A stretch of 64,000 nucleotides of DNA from assembly GCA_029531795.1 (NCBI GenBank), contig JAPEIS010000014.1, positions 1,116,001 to 1,180,000 on the forward strand, read 5' to 3'. Position 1 is the first letter of the stretch. Each line of letters begins with the position of its first letter. A program made the translations under genes and the position numbers. The notes beneath the pieces are model-generated. The model was not told where the DNA came from and did no database searches. It worked only from the letters and a program-made list of their open reading frames with translations. Source of the DNA: Sclerotinia nivalis. Lineage: Eukaryota; Ascomycota; Leotiomycetes; Helotiales; Sclerotiniaceae. Positions 23,040 to 33,767 of this stretch are shown here, piece by piece.

Positions 23040-24010
23040 TACTTCGATCTCTTCAATGACTCAATTTTCACCCGAGCTCCTTCTTGCCATCTACGCTGCA
23101 ACTTCGAAATCCTCACTCAATCTCCCAAATCAAAGCAACATTCATTGACTTACAAACTTCGTTTCGCAACCGAACGTGGAAAAATTTTGACTTTCTTACT
23201 AAGAATCTAGACGGAGGAAATAATTACGAAACAGATGCCTTGCAAGCGTTGCAGTGACATTCCAACACACGAACAATGCGCAAACTTAAGAGCACGACAC
23301 ATCTAAAGCAACTCTTCCAAGAGGTACCGGTGACGACCCAGGTAAGATGTTCACCTTCTTTACCAAGCTCCCCCCAGCTTCGTATTGCTACATTCGAGCT
23401 AGCATTAGCAGCCGCAACGCAGTCTTTACCGGAAGCCATATGTATCTTTCTAGATGGTGTCGAAGCTGAATTCCGAGATGTTTGCTTAGGAGATTCAAAT
23501 GGTTCTACAGCAGTTCCAACATGACATCAGAGCATCTAACAATTCTTGCAATGCTACAAATCTCTCAGGGGTTCCCGAACGTGGCGTCGAAACACTTTGG
23601 CTTCCTTAATAGATCATTGACTCGCCCAATATATTCAGCGGACTGTCTCGTCCTTCGCGATATGCATCACATAGAAACTTATACGGACATGGCCATGTTG
23701 TCTAAGCGTTATCAGAATCCTAAAGTGAAGTTCAAGAGGCTATCTATTGCTTCTCATCCTGCGTGGCGAAGCTACAATTTGTGTTTCTCGTTAGTCGTTT
23801 TGCAACAACCGTCCAAGATCCAGCGCCAGAGATATGGAAACTCATCTTACTTTTCAAGGACCTCGAACATGTAATCTTTATTCTGGAGATATTGCTCTCT
23901 ACAAACAGTTGCTAAATACAGATGGCCTACTTGGCACCCGGGATGAGGCGGATCTGCAGAAACTTGTGAGGGACCATGCATAATGGATGCGACCTTACCA
24001 AAATCTTCGC
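23040..24010 (+). pseudogene. Second broken 2EXR-domain gene
   Basis: At 23056 an ATG gives MTQFSPELLLAIYAATS before a stop. At about 23348 FTFFTKLPP is followed, after a frame change, by QLRIATFELALAAATQSLP, together a 2EXR domain start; the break looks like loss of two bases in the PPELR codons. Further on in a third frame are YSADCLVLRDMHHIE (about 23635-23680) and RYQNPKVKFKRLSIAS. These match the FDPxxDxLxxxDM segment and the following strand. EIWKLILLFKDLEHVIFIL (about 23834-23890) resembles the FPxLxxVxxI segment. The gene order is preserved but at least three frame changes make it a pseudogene. Confidence 0.65.
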
Positions 24011-26812
24011 AAGGTTATTTAGATGCACATAAATCCTTACCCGGCGACTTAGAGGATCAAGTACGACTGCCGCGAATGCCGAGAATTGCATACATGGACA
24101 TGCATGATTTCCTTACGACTCATCATTAAGGACGAGGTCGTATATGTGGCTACATGGTGGGCATGGGAATTTTGACCTTGGACTGTTGCAATGTTGGATT
24201 GTGCTACTGATATTACGGGTTAACTTTTCATCTAATTTGTGGAACCTTTAAAGGCGAAGTGAAGTTTATGGCGTACAGATTATCGGTAAGGGGTTTTGGA
24301 CGGTCGGAGGACCTGATGATACTTTAAACGCTGGAAAGCTCCTCGTGAGTGTGAGTCAAGTTGATATCAAGGTATCTATGCAACAGATTTTCTTTGGAAT
24401 CGTGTATCAAGAATTAGTCGGATAATGGCATTATGAAAATTCGCTGTTTTCTAGATAATTGTTCGCCGTGTATTGATATCTTAAAGATGGGATAAGCATT
24501 CAATTCTTCACGAACTTTGAGAGGGACTGTGCTGTGCTGCGCTATGGAAATACTCATGGAATACATCTTTATGGGAACGGTGTGTAATGGGTCTTTGTGT
24601 TTGAAAGCAAAATTGCCATAATCATAGCTTAAGAATCTAAGAATAAAGGTCAATGATATTTGTGCAGTTCGAGATGTTAAGCCATTTGGAATTTCCAAAG
24701 TATTGTCAAATGCCTCGAATCCAGACCGCATCCTGCACTGCTTTCGGCGTCCTCCCCCCAACCCCCCACACCTCTTACAAAATTGGCATGCTTCGGGCGC
24801 TCCCTCATTCTTCAAGATGCCAATTATATGCATTGGTTCTCTAACGATCGAACGGGGTAATACTTCGATACTCATACCCGTAAGTCCCCTTATACTTCTT
24901 TGCTGGCTCAAATGTGATAAAACAGTTCTCGCTTGTCTTGTATGCTCAGCTTGTATGATCTCGAAAGGGAAGGTGGACGGTACCTCCTTTCTCGCAGCTT
25001 ACATGGTTTGTTTGGGGTGTAGCCTGGCAACCCTTAATAGCCTTCCCCGTCAGTAGTGAGGTCTTATGGTGCGACCAGCGGGGAGTATTTGGTGAGTAAA
25101 GTGGTAAATCATACTTGTAGGCATTTGCAGTGTATCCAGAATGATCGCCCACATAGAAAAGTTTTCTACCACAAGGCGTGGCTTTGAGAAGGGACTGCCG
25201 CAGAACCGAGAACTTTCCGCCTTTTCGACTTCCGGGAACACACATTCGAAAGTGCTAAGACGTATAATATCGATCAGTAGAGGTCCCAGTTATTCAATAA
25301 CTACATCTTTTCAAGATTTTCGCTGGACATTGTGATCACTTCGAATATTGTGTTCTCTCCTAACGTATCAGACCAGTCTTGTAGCTGAGCGCGAAACCCC
25401 TTTGGAGATTGTTTTGTTTACGCCAGCTGAGGCTCTTTGGAACAATCACTTCTTCGTCCGAGTAGCAGCGACCTCCAGCGAGACATCCTTTTCCGTTGAA
25501 TGGATAGCTCGATAGTTACTTCCCGTCATCTGTACCATCTATGTGACGTTGACGTGCAACATTCGAAGCTTGAGTATGCTCCAGGATCGCGAGCGGGAAG
25601 GGACTTGATCAGCTCTTTCGGCCTGCATGCACGTAAAGGGAATCCATCACATGGTTCGTGATATGACTGTCATTTGGTGTATTAGCTCTCTGTATGATGT
25701 GCTGTGAATAACTTGGGGATTTTCACCTTGCAGTTGATGATTCAACTGTTGCTGCTTTCAGTCGTAGCTCTTTCATCCTACTTCCGAGACTTCACCATCG
25801 CCATCAGATACACCATCTCGTGCAGATATTTGCACCGCTGGCATTCATGATTCTTCTGTTCATAACCACTTGTGCCATTTTTATTTTAAGTTCCATGCCA
25901 TCCCTGTGACCATTTTACGTGCAGGCTCTATATTTTCTGTTAAATGGATTGTTAGAGTGTGTAATCATGATTGTAGAAGACTCCACCTAAACCTTTCAAT
26001 CTTGAGGCCCATTGCCTTGCGTAAAGGCCTGATTTTGAGTCTGCGCAAACAAAGGCCAAAGAATTCTGCGAGGACACAAAGCCACGTAGAAGTTTCGAGG
26101 GTATCTATGATTTCTCTGAAGGTATCCTTCAGTAAAGCAAGCTTATAATGACCTTCAAAAAGAAGTAGCTGTGGCTTTCCGAAAACAAAGATTTTGAAAG
26201 ACTGTTGTGGCATAAAAAAGTTAACTCTTGTTGTACATACATGATCCAAGAAACAGGCTGGCCTGATGTTTCTGATAGCTTTGTTAGAGGATGAAAGAGA
26301 CAAGTCAATGAGACCAAAGAAAGGGGAGACAACCTACCTTCTAAGTTATTTAGAATTGATGATGACCTTGACTCTCCAAGCTGGGGGGGACTTGGTTTGT
26401 AGCACAGTTGATTTCTCGCTTCGGAGGGGTCGGAAACTTATCCAAATTAGACAGCCATGAACAACATGCAATCTTCAATCTAATTTGATTATAGGATGAA
26501 TTAACTGCAATAAATTTTGCTTTGAATCAATTATTATTGGTTATTTGAAAAGGTAAACCAATTAGTCCTAGCGCAATTTGAATTATCTTCCAAGCCTTCG
26601 CATATTGCTCGTCCCACTTCCTCTTCCTTCCTCAATCATAACATTTGATCCACCAGCAAAGGTTTGCAATAAAATTCAAACTCCACGCGTTCAAGTATCT
26701 ATCGGCCTCAAACACCTCATCAACATCCCCTGCCTTTTTCAACTTCAGATCGACCGCAGTTAATTTCAAATCCATTCTCCCGAGGCGACCTGCCTTGGAC
26801 CATTGATTTAAA
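24011..26812. other. Long stretch without a supportable gene
   Basis: This 2.8-kb region has several mid-sized open frames on both strands. The longest (minus, 24414-24875 from its first ATG) gives 153 residues with a small Cys cluster (CQFCKRCGGLGGGRRKQC) but no known domain. Another minus frame (25965-26303) could be read with a 39-bp intron but lacks an ATG. I treat these as decayed or spurious. Its position between 2EXR genes and its composition fit degraded accessory DNA. Confidence 0.45.
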
Positions 26813-27702
26813 ATGGATGACACCAATAAGCTTTCGGAAGCTTCCAATAGCCTTGTATGTTATTAACAAACATTCCTCTTTTTAGGCACAGTGAGGAGCT
26901 AACTAATTGTCTAACGTAGGGTTCAAACATCTCCACGGCTACTAGCAACCCTCCCCACTCTGAATCCAACGGAGCAACTCACCAAACACAAACTACAGTT
27001 TCGACCCTACCAGAAGTCTCTTTCACGAAGTTCGTAGACTTGTGCCCTGAGTTGCAAATCAACATCTTGGAACTCGCCGCACAAGATGTTTCTCGTATCA
27101 TCGAAATTACGTGCAATGGAGTTTACAAAGGACAAACCCCGGCATTATTCGCAGTCAACCGTTTGGCTCGCGACGTAGTTTCGAAAATGTACGGGACCTT
27201 GCGACCAGGATCTTCACAGCCTCTTTATTTCAATCCCGATAACGACACTCTCCTATGGAACATTGACATCTCGAGCCGCTTATCTCGAGATGAGTTGCTC
27301 GCACACCGCCGTTCCAACCACTCTTTGAAGAAAATTAGAGTGGATATTGGGAAATGGATCGACTCTGGAACAATCAAGTCATTTGCAATCAAGCCAGTGT
27401 TCGGTTCTCCCGTCGAAAATACTTCTCATTTTCGCACCGACCTGCTTTTGTTTATACTTGTTTTGTATCTGCGTCAGTTAATACCTTTTTGGAAAGGTTT
27501 TGTGAGATTCATTGTGGTCTCATCACCTTTGTACAATCTCGAACAATTGAGACCCTTTTTTGGCCCTGCAGCTCCGCCGGGATGGTATCATTGGCTTCGG
27601 ACTCCGAGTAGCCCTTCCAATAGATATCCTTTTCCTGTCCCGACTGGTTACGAAGAGGAAGAAGCATTTTATTCCAGATTTCGTATGGCAAATAACAACT
27701 AG
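26813..27702 (+). CDS. 2EXR domain-containing protein, two exons
   Basis: Exon 1 is 26813-26854 (14 codons, MDDTNKLSEASNSL), followed by a 65-bp intron 26855-26919 (GTATGT...GCTAACT...ACGTAG). Exon 2 is 26920-27702. The 274-residue product has a polar leader, then VSFTKFVDLCPELQINILEL, a 2EXR start with F-T-K-F at the usual place, and AVNRLARDVVSKMYGT, the family's VNRxSRxxxxxxY segment. PLYFNPDNDTLLWNIDI is the closing FxPxxDTLxW strand. The C-terminal half has a hydrophobic stretch (LLLFILVLYLRQLIPFWKGF) and ends in a Pro-rich tail. Function is unknown. The 2EXR assignment is strong; the C-terminal reading is less certain. Confidence 0.75.
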
Positions 27703-29056
27703 TTGATGGTGCGCCTCTCGGTATTCGACCAGTATCCTCGTCATCACCGCCTTCGTACTCACATCCTCCAACGACAGCCCTGGGACTAGGTCCGCTATTT
27801 CCACCTCGATCAGAGATCTCAATCGAACATCCGCAGCTCTTTCCTCTACTCGTCAAGCTCGCATATCTGCTTCCCTTTATGACCAAGTTGAGGTTTGAAA
27901 GAGTACATGCCCATTCAGTCAGTTGAGAACTACCCTGGCGCTTTCCGGATATTCCAACAATATTGCAGCCAGCGGAACATATCTAGTCGACAACCCTTCA
28001 TTCTTCCTTCTTGCTGGTACGAAAAAGAAGAAAAGATCGAAGGGAGCAAAGGAGACCTGGTGGGACTCTCAACACCGTCTTGCTTTCTTGACCTGGAACC
28101 ATCGTATGATAGGATAACATCTCAAGCTCTTCGATGATATGCACCATTTGTTCTATTTCCTTTATTTCTTTTTTCTTTTCTGGACTTTTGCGTTCAGATG
28201 CCTGTATTTGCGCAGTTTTATGGAGCACGAGAATATCAGCTAAATCCTCTTGTAATTTTCGGATTACAAACAAGGTATGGCGAATCATAGTGGGTGGATT
28301 GACCGATCTCTTTCCGCTTTTTGTATTTCTTTGATAGGTCTCTAAATAAAATACAACGTTACACCCCTCATTTGTGCGGCCCTCAAAACGTGGTAGGCGT
28401 CGCTTACTTTGCAGATGTAACACAGAGTACCAGCGCATAATCTTGTGATACCTTACTAGTCTCTGGATTGTGATAGTACGAAGCTAACGTGTCAATTCCA
28501 GCCGCATGAAAGGGTATATGCATAGAAATGCTCATAATTCGGCCGGGAATTGCCTTCAGTGTGTTTTGAGGCGGAGCACACGGATGGGTGCATGGTATCC
28601 CCTGCAATAGACACAAACATGTAGCTATGCGCAAGGCTATGGTAAGGCTTTTTGATTAGGCAGTGCTAGGCAGCTACAATGAGAAAGTGAGCATTGGAAT
28701 TTGTTGGAGAGGGCTTGGCTCTTGAGCCGGCGAGGGTGACCTGTACATGGCGAAGATTCTCCAGACAGCTTCTTGCTAAGCTTTTCCCGGAACCTCATTG
28801 TAAGAACCTGGCGTTGGTTATTTGATGTATACATAGATAATTTACATTAAAGTCTGCTCTTGCTGGGAGGCCAATTTGTCTCTAGACTTTTTGAGAACAG
28901 CTAATACATGCTAAGACGAAAATCTAGTCGTGATTTGAGGCAACCATTACTCCAAACCTACAGAAAGCCCCATAGTTGATGACCCAATACAATCAACCTA
29001 TAACCTCCTAAAAGCTCTCTTCTAAAATTTTATAAGTTCTCGCTCTGACTCGAGTC
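27703..29056. other. Stretch with unassigned open frames
   Basis: Immediately after the 2EXR gene a plus frame (about 27745-27890) reads LVITAFVLTSSNDSPG and then a Ser/Arg-rich helix. A minus frame (28438-27998) has a charged helical segment (KLQEDLADILVLHK, EKKKEIKEIEQMVHIIEELE) that could be a coiled coil. The two overlap partly, neither has a recognised domain, and no clean intron-exon model emerged. One of them may be a real small gene. Confidence 0.3.
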
Positions 29057-29733
29057 TCATGGCGAAATATTCGTTGCATGCCGCGAAGTTGATGGACCAG
29101 CACCGCATAGGCTACCGACCACTTCTGTTGCCCAGTCCCTCAATCCATGCAAATAATCTCTTGGTAAGCTCTGCATCCCAATGCTAAGGGCGAGTTCGCA
29201 GTCTAATATTGTCGGGATCCATTGCAAAAGAAGACTTGAGGATATTTGAAGGACCGAGGAGAAGAAGTAGAACATGAGAATACAGCATCCGAGATGCCAA
29301 AGTGTACTTCCGAGGGAAAGTTAACTGGGGCATAAGTCCATGAGAAGGTGACCTTACTTGGTAACATTCAACATTTCCAATGAATGCATTCCAGTATAGA
29401 GAATAAGCCCGATAGGTAGAAGAATGAGCCAGAGGAGGAATGAACTGTAATCATGTGAGTTCCGGAAAACATTATAAGATGGGACACTAACCAGACGAAC
29501 ACGAGGCTCCATCCTTCTACCTCTGATGCCATCATACCAGACAAAATATTGACGGGTGCAAGGATACATTCTACGCCAATGATAGCAAATAGAAACCTTA
29601 GTCTTCCCGGAGAATAAGAACGATTCGGACCCGAGTCACCTTGAATGGTCTCGGAATCCGGATTTTTGTCTTCTGGATGGTTTTCGTGGCGGGTTGCAAA
29701 TTGTGACAGGGCTATTTCGGGTGCTGCAGCCAT
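29057..29733 (-). CDS. Predicted small multi-pass membrane protein
   Basis: The three-exon model on the minus strand is exon 1 29733-29492, exon 2 29444-29358 and exon 3 29306-29057. The introns are 47 and 51 bp, with donors GTTAGT and GTAAGG and acceptors TTACAG and CGGAAG. The exon lengths add to 579 nt with one frame, 192 residues. A polar N-terminus (about 45 residues) precedes hydrophobic stretches: RFLFAIIGVECILAPVNIL, SLVFV fused by splicing to CSFLLWLILLPIGLILYTG, and LGCCILMFYFFSSVLQISSS. This gives three or four membrane spans. I do not recognise the family. The start is the first ATG in the frame. It faces away from another membrane-protein gene at 30578. Confidence 0.55.
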
Positions 29734-30577
29734 CTTTGGAGCTTTGTCGAATGGGAATGTACGCGCATAAGTGGAAAAGAAGTATCAGTAACCATAAAAA
29801 TATCCGTCTAAATATCTTCGCTTAGAGATTCGGCACTTGAAGTTTGGTAAGCGGCGAATGTGAAATTAGGAAGTGCAAGGCTAAGGATATATAAAGGGTC
29901 GACTAATATACATGCGTAACGGTTTATGAAGTCAAGCGAAGAAGAGTTCTAAAGTGCGGCGCCAAGTCTCAACTTTATTCTACTGAACTGAGGCCATGAG
30001 TTTCAAGGGACGAATTAATTCATTAAGAGCTCTTGGTCACATTTGTTGAGCGAAAAAGCCTTGTTGCTGAATCGGCCCATCTATGATAGTACAAGATGGG
30101 GCTTAACCCATGCATGATTGCTGCTCCTCGTGCCACTGCGGTAGTGAATGAAAAAGAAAGATTCTTGCAACCTCGGCCCTTCTCTGTTCTCGCCCTCAGG
30201 TGTCACTACATGCATGGGACTGCTGGTGATACGGGATTTCCGATGATGCAGGATTGGGTACTGAGATTTGCCGCAAATGCATTGCATAATTTGGTACATT
30301 AGCGGCGAGTACATAAGGAGTTTCTCCCCCCAACGCAGTGGGAAAGTACTCCCGCTTCCTCCCCCGATTATAACATAAAACCACCAGATAACACGAAGGA
30401 CATCTCGCATCAGTGCTAACTTTCAACCTCAATATGCCGGTAGCAATACAGAAACAGAACACACTGATGAGCCATATGAGTGGAATCGCATCGAGCAATA
30501 CTCCGTAAGATTCGATCATGATTGATACCGAGTAATGTTGTTGACCTTAAATTAGTAGCGAAATAAATACCTTGCCC
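29734..30577. other. Spacer between two membrane-protein genes, with a membrane-like minus frame
   Basis: A minus-strand open frame at 30519-30196 starts MIESYGVLLDAIPLIWLISV and looks like one hydrophobic span followed by a polar tail. An alternative frame (30410-30081) also starts hydrophobic. The span resembles the last helix of RTA1-type lipid-translocating exporters, but no other part of that family is seen, so I do not call it. No promoter element was identified. Confidence 0.35.
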
Positions 30578-31300
30578 ATGAAAAGAAAAGTATCGATGGT
30601 TAAAGTGGACGAGGAGAAGTCAAGAGGTCTACATGATGATTTTCATTCGTGTCAATTTCCACCAAAGAATCTATCTCTATTCACAGAGAAGACACCCATT
30701 GAATTTAGCTTGATAGGCCATGAGATAGATCCCGGGGCAGAAGATCTCCGTGTCTCAATCCTAACCACCGGCTTCCGCCAAACATCATACTCTTCCTTCT
30801 TCCTCTTGCTTCTCGCACTCCTCAACACCAGCTCTTCACTCCTCATGAGCACAACATTCATCTGCCTAAACTACAGCAGGAACCTTCAAACACCCAGTTT
30901 CCCCATGTCCACAGTAAGTTTCCCCAGACCCACAGAATCACCACCCTAACAAACCCAGATAACCACTCCCATCCTCGAGCTTCTGGACCTTCATTTCGAG
31001 CCATCCCATGACGTCATCACATTTTGCAGCTTCATACTTGCAACAGGCGTCTTCACTCACTCAACATTCTCATGGATATCGTACGGGCCAGAGACCCTGT
31101 GCTCTTCATTACTTTTGCTAGTACAAGCTTTGGGATATTTGCTCGGTTTTAATCCTGTGGAGTTGGTGCTTTGTATTTTCCCGTTGAGTGTTAGTGTTTG
31201 GATAATTCTCAATTGGGCATTGGTCTTTCTTGGGAGACGTAGGAACGATTCATATCTTCAACAGATTGAAAATGAGGGGAATCCGGTGTGTTTGGTTTAG
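30578..31300 (+). CDS. Predicted membrane protein, two exons
   Basis: Exon 1 is 30578-30913, followed by a 45-bp intron 30914-30958 (GTAAGT...CTAAC...CCCAG). Exon 2 is 30959-31300. The frame is kept across the junction and gives 225 residues. The first 65 residues are polar. Hydrophobic segments follow at SSFFLLLLALLNTSSSLLM (about 71-90), VITFCSFILATGVFTHSTF, SSLLLLVQALGYLLGF and LVLCIFPLSVSVWIILNWAL, so four spans are likely, with a charged C-terminus. I do not recognise the family. Exon 1 could have an upstream partner, since the ATG is only the first in this frame. It is divergent from the gene at 29057-29733. Confidence 0.55.
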
Positions 31301-31693
31301 GATTGTGATGTATGGATGCTGGTCTTGTGGGAAGAGAGAACGACTGCGTAAGTTTCCGTTCGTCGGCTCAAGAAGTTGTGCTCACGGCTTGGTTTAGGGA
31401 ATCCCTTGTGAGATCGAACGGGGTGTTCTGATAAGGCTGCATAAAGAAGCCGGAATGTGGAATTTTGTGCAGGAAGACTTTTCAGGAGGATTGTGAAAAG
31501 AGCACGCTTCTCAAGTCCTGTGTGGATTGTGGTTTCGTTCCGATATTTCTTCTGAAATTTTATACAACGAAAATTTCGACATGTGAATGGAAGTCCATTA
31601 TTGGCTCCTCATACATCATAAAATTTGACGTAAGAGTGTCTTCATAGTTTCCCATCATCCAATCTTTCAAATGATCGGGTGAACCAATGTGAA
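31301..31693. other. Intergenic spacer
   Basis: This spacer lies between convergent genes (30578-31300 plus and BET4 minus). No gene was seen, only a 60-codon frame without features. Confidence 0.5.
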
Positions 31694-33063
31694 TTATTCA
31701 TTCGTATTCTTCAAAGAGACCTCAAGACCATCCCACCTACCAGCTCTCATAGGGTCAAGCTTCCTCAATTCTGAAAGCCAAGCCTTGCAATCTTGTATTT
31801 CATCACGTTCAGGCAAACGCTCCTCCATTTCACATACAGCTAGTGTATACTCAAATAAAGCATCATAAACCCACTTACAGTCCTCACCCCCATCAAGGAA
31901 ATCTTTTAAATTGACAAGTTGTTTCTTGATATACTCAATACGATCTTCTCGAGAAAAGTTTGGGGTTATGGTTGCGTGACCAACAGACTCCGTAAGATTT
32001 GACATAAGAAATTGATGATAGAACCATACGGACTGATCATATGGATATGCATCATTCCACATAGCTTTAGTGATAAGATCAAATTCTGGAAAAATGTCAG
32101 CATAACTCGGAAACGTGATAATCCAAGCCTATATTTACCATCATCTAAGAATTGCCGCCTTTCAGTCGCGGTGGCTTGCCTTTCGCTAAGCAGTCTTGGT
32201 ATTAGTTTACTCCGGTTGTGCCAAGCCGAGAAGTTTTTCAACTCGGCATTGATCATTCTTGTAGTGTATGCAAATTCCGATTCGACCATGCTTGAACCAT
32301 TTAAGTTGGGATCTTCTAATTGAGAAACCACGGTACGTCGATATCCCCAACCGTGGAAATTTCGACTATCTCTTGTCAACATTTTTCCCACTAAGACAAG
32401 CTCACGCTGCCACAATCCTCTCGCAATATCGGCAGTCAGACGGTCGTTTGCTTGCTTCAATAACCACAATCGATAATTCCATATCCAATAACATTTCGGC
32501 CAGCCCAACATTAACGGAAATATAAAATCCAAATCTGCTTGTATCAAATCAAGAATTGTAGAATTCTTCCCAGGAGTCGGGCGGTGCAGGTCGCCCTGGG
32601 TCGTGGTCAAGACCTCTGAAGATGCAGAGGTAGAGCAAGATGAGATTACGCCAGACGTCAAGCTCTCGGAAGGCCCAGAAGAAGGAGATAGGGACTCCGA
32701 TTGCAATGACGATTCCAATGATTTCGAGAATAATCCATAGATTAGCAAACGCCTGCGGATGTTCCATATTGTGTAGTATTCGGGATTCTTTGATAGCAGC
32801 TTGGAGGTGAGTTCGAGTACCTCAAGAGTATATTGTTTCTGTGCGATCTTTCACAAAATTAGAAGGATTACCGACTAACTGGATATTGACCTACCTTGAG
32901 CTCAATCAGCTCTACCAAAGCTTTGTATTCTTCAATGTCCTTGCGTTCCTTTTGCTGGACTGCTATTGATTTTTGTTCAGTCGTTGCAATCCGTGGCATA
33001 CCATGCTATACTTCTGATCAGTCCCAAGTTACTACGAAGTCTTGAGAGACATACGCTTGCCAT
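31694..33063 (-). CDS. bet4: Geranylgeranyl transferase type-2 subunit alpha
   Basis: This is the alpha subunit of Rab geranylgeranyltransferase, which with BET2 and the Rab escort protein attaches two geranylgeranyl groups to Rab GTPases in the cytosol. The four exons on the minus strand are 33063-33055, 33005-32895, 32847-32139 and 32085-31694. The introns are 49, 47 and 53 bp with GTATGT, GTAGGT and GTAAAT donors. The product is 406 residues. The PPTA repeats are visible: NPEYYTIWNIRRRLL, KCYWIWNYRLWLL, DSRNFHGWGYRRTVV, ELKNFSAWHNRSKLI and SVWFYHQFL. A Ser/Thr-rich insert (LSPSSGPSESLTSG) separates the first two repeats. The first exon codes for only MAS, a common fungal feature, and the start is supported by the 49-bp intron after it. 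Confidence 0.93.
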
Positions 33064-33767
33064 CTTGAGAACTTCTCCTTTATCGTTTGAATTGACTAAC
33101 TGTCTGGATAAATGGATAACGGGTTGGCTGGCGGGGTGGCTGGAGCTGGCTGTTACATAGGCTGGGCAGCCTTGTGAGATGAGAAGGTGCGACTCATAAA
33201 TTCGGCAAGCGGGGTCGGAACTTGGTCATGTAAAACTCCGACCGACCAATGTCGGCTCAGTACACAGGTTGTTGGTACTTGCTTCCGAGAACAGTGGATC
33301 AATCAATACTAGGTATCTCGTATCTCGTATCTCTCGTCTCATCTCGTCTCTTATTTCTCTTCTCCTACTTCTCCTCTATTCATATGTCCACCACCGGGAC
33401 CAGAAGGAATATCACCATTCTTACAATATTACTAACTTCAGCAGTACAGCAGAGTGTCACCAACAATGCATGATTGTTCCTTGTGATAGTTTTATTTGCT
33501 CTATCGCCTTACTATAGGCTTCGCCGGTGCCCTTATCCGGATGACATTCTTTGGCCGTTAACAAGAAGAGGCCGTAGGATATCTTCGAGGAAATCTCCCG
33601 TGGACTTACGGATCTGCTGCTTATTCCTCCCTCTTCTTTCAGGAAACCAGCGTGAGGTTTAACATTTCTAATTTTTGTCATTCTTTTCACGAGAGAGTGT
33701 CGATAAGGCGCTGTTCCTTCGCATCTTATCGTCGGCCTCCTCGATTCTCATTCTTTTTAGCGTTGCT
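33064..33767. other. Shared upstream region of bet4 and the Ama1-like gene
   Basis: This 0.7-kb spacer lies between divergent genes and should hold both promoters. A TCTCGTATCTC-type repeat (33310-33370) gives a pyrimidine-rich tract. A short minus open frame (33690-33457) contains HPDKG, but no other J-domain residue fits. Confidence 0.5.

Noticed and set aside
24414..24911. 165-codon minus frame with a Cys cluster
   Set aside because: The frame's first codon is TTG, no known domain or intron-exon structure is visible, and it lies in debris-like DNA; kept only as a note in the region entry.
25965..26303. Minus frame readable with a 39-bp intron
   Set aside because: No ATG in the frame and no recognisable domain; the intron is a multiple of three, so the frame gives no support.
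30196..30519. Possible RTA1-type membrane protein on the minus strand
   Set aside because: Only one hydrophobic helix resembles the family, and the upstream helices would have to overlap the plus-strand gene at 30578.
33457..33690. Minus frame with HPDKG, suggestive of a J domain
   Set aside because: The helix before HPD and the following KFxxI segment do not match; a chance motif in a promoter region.
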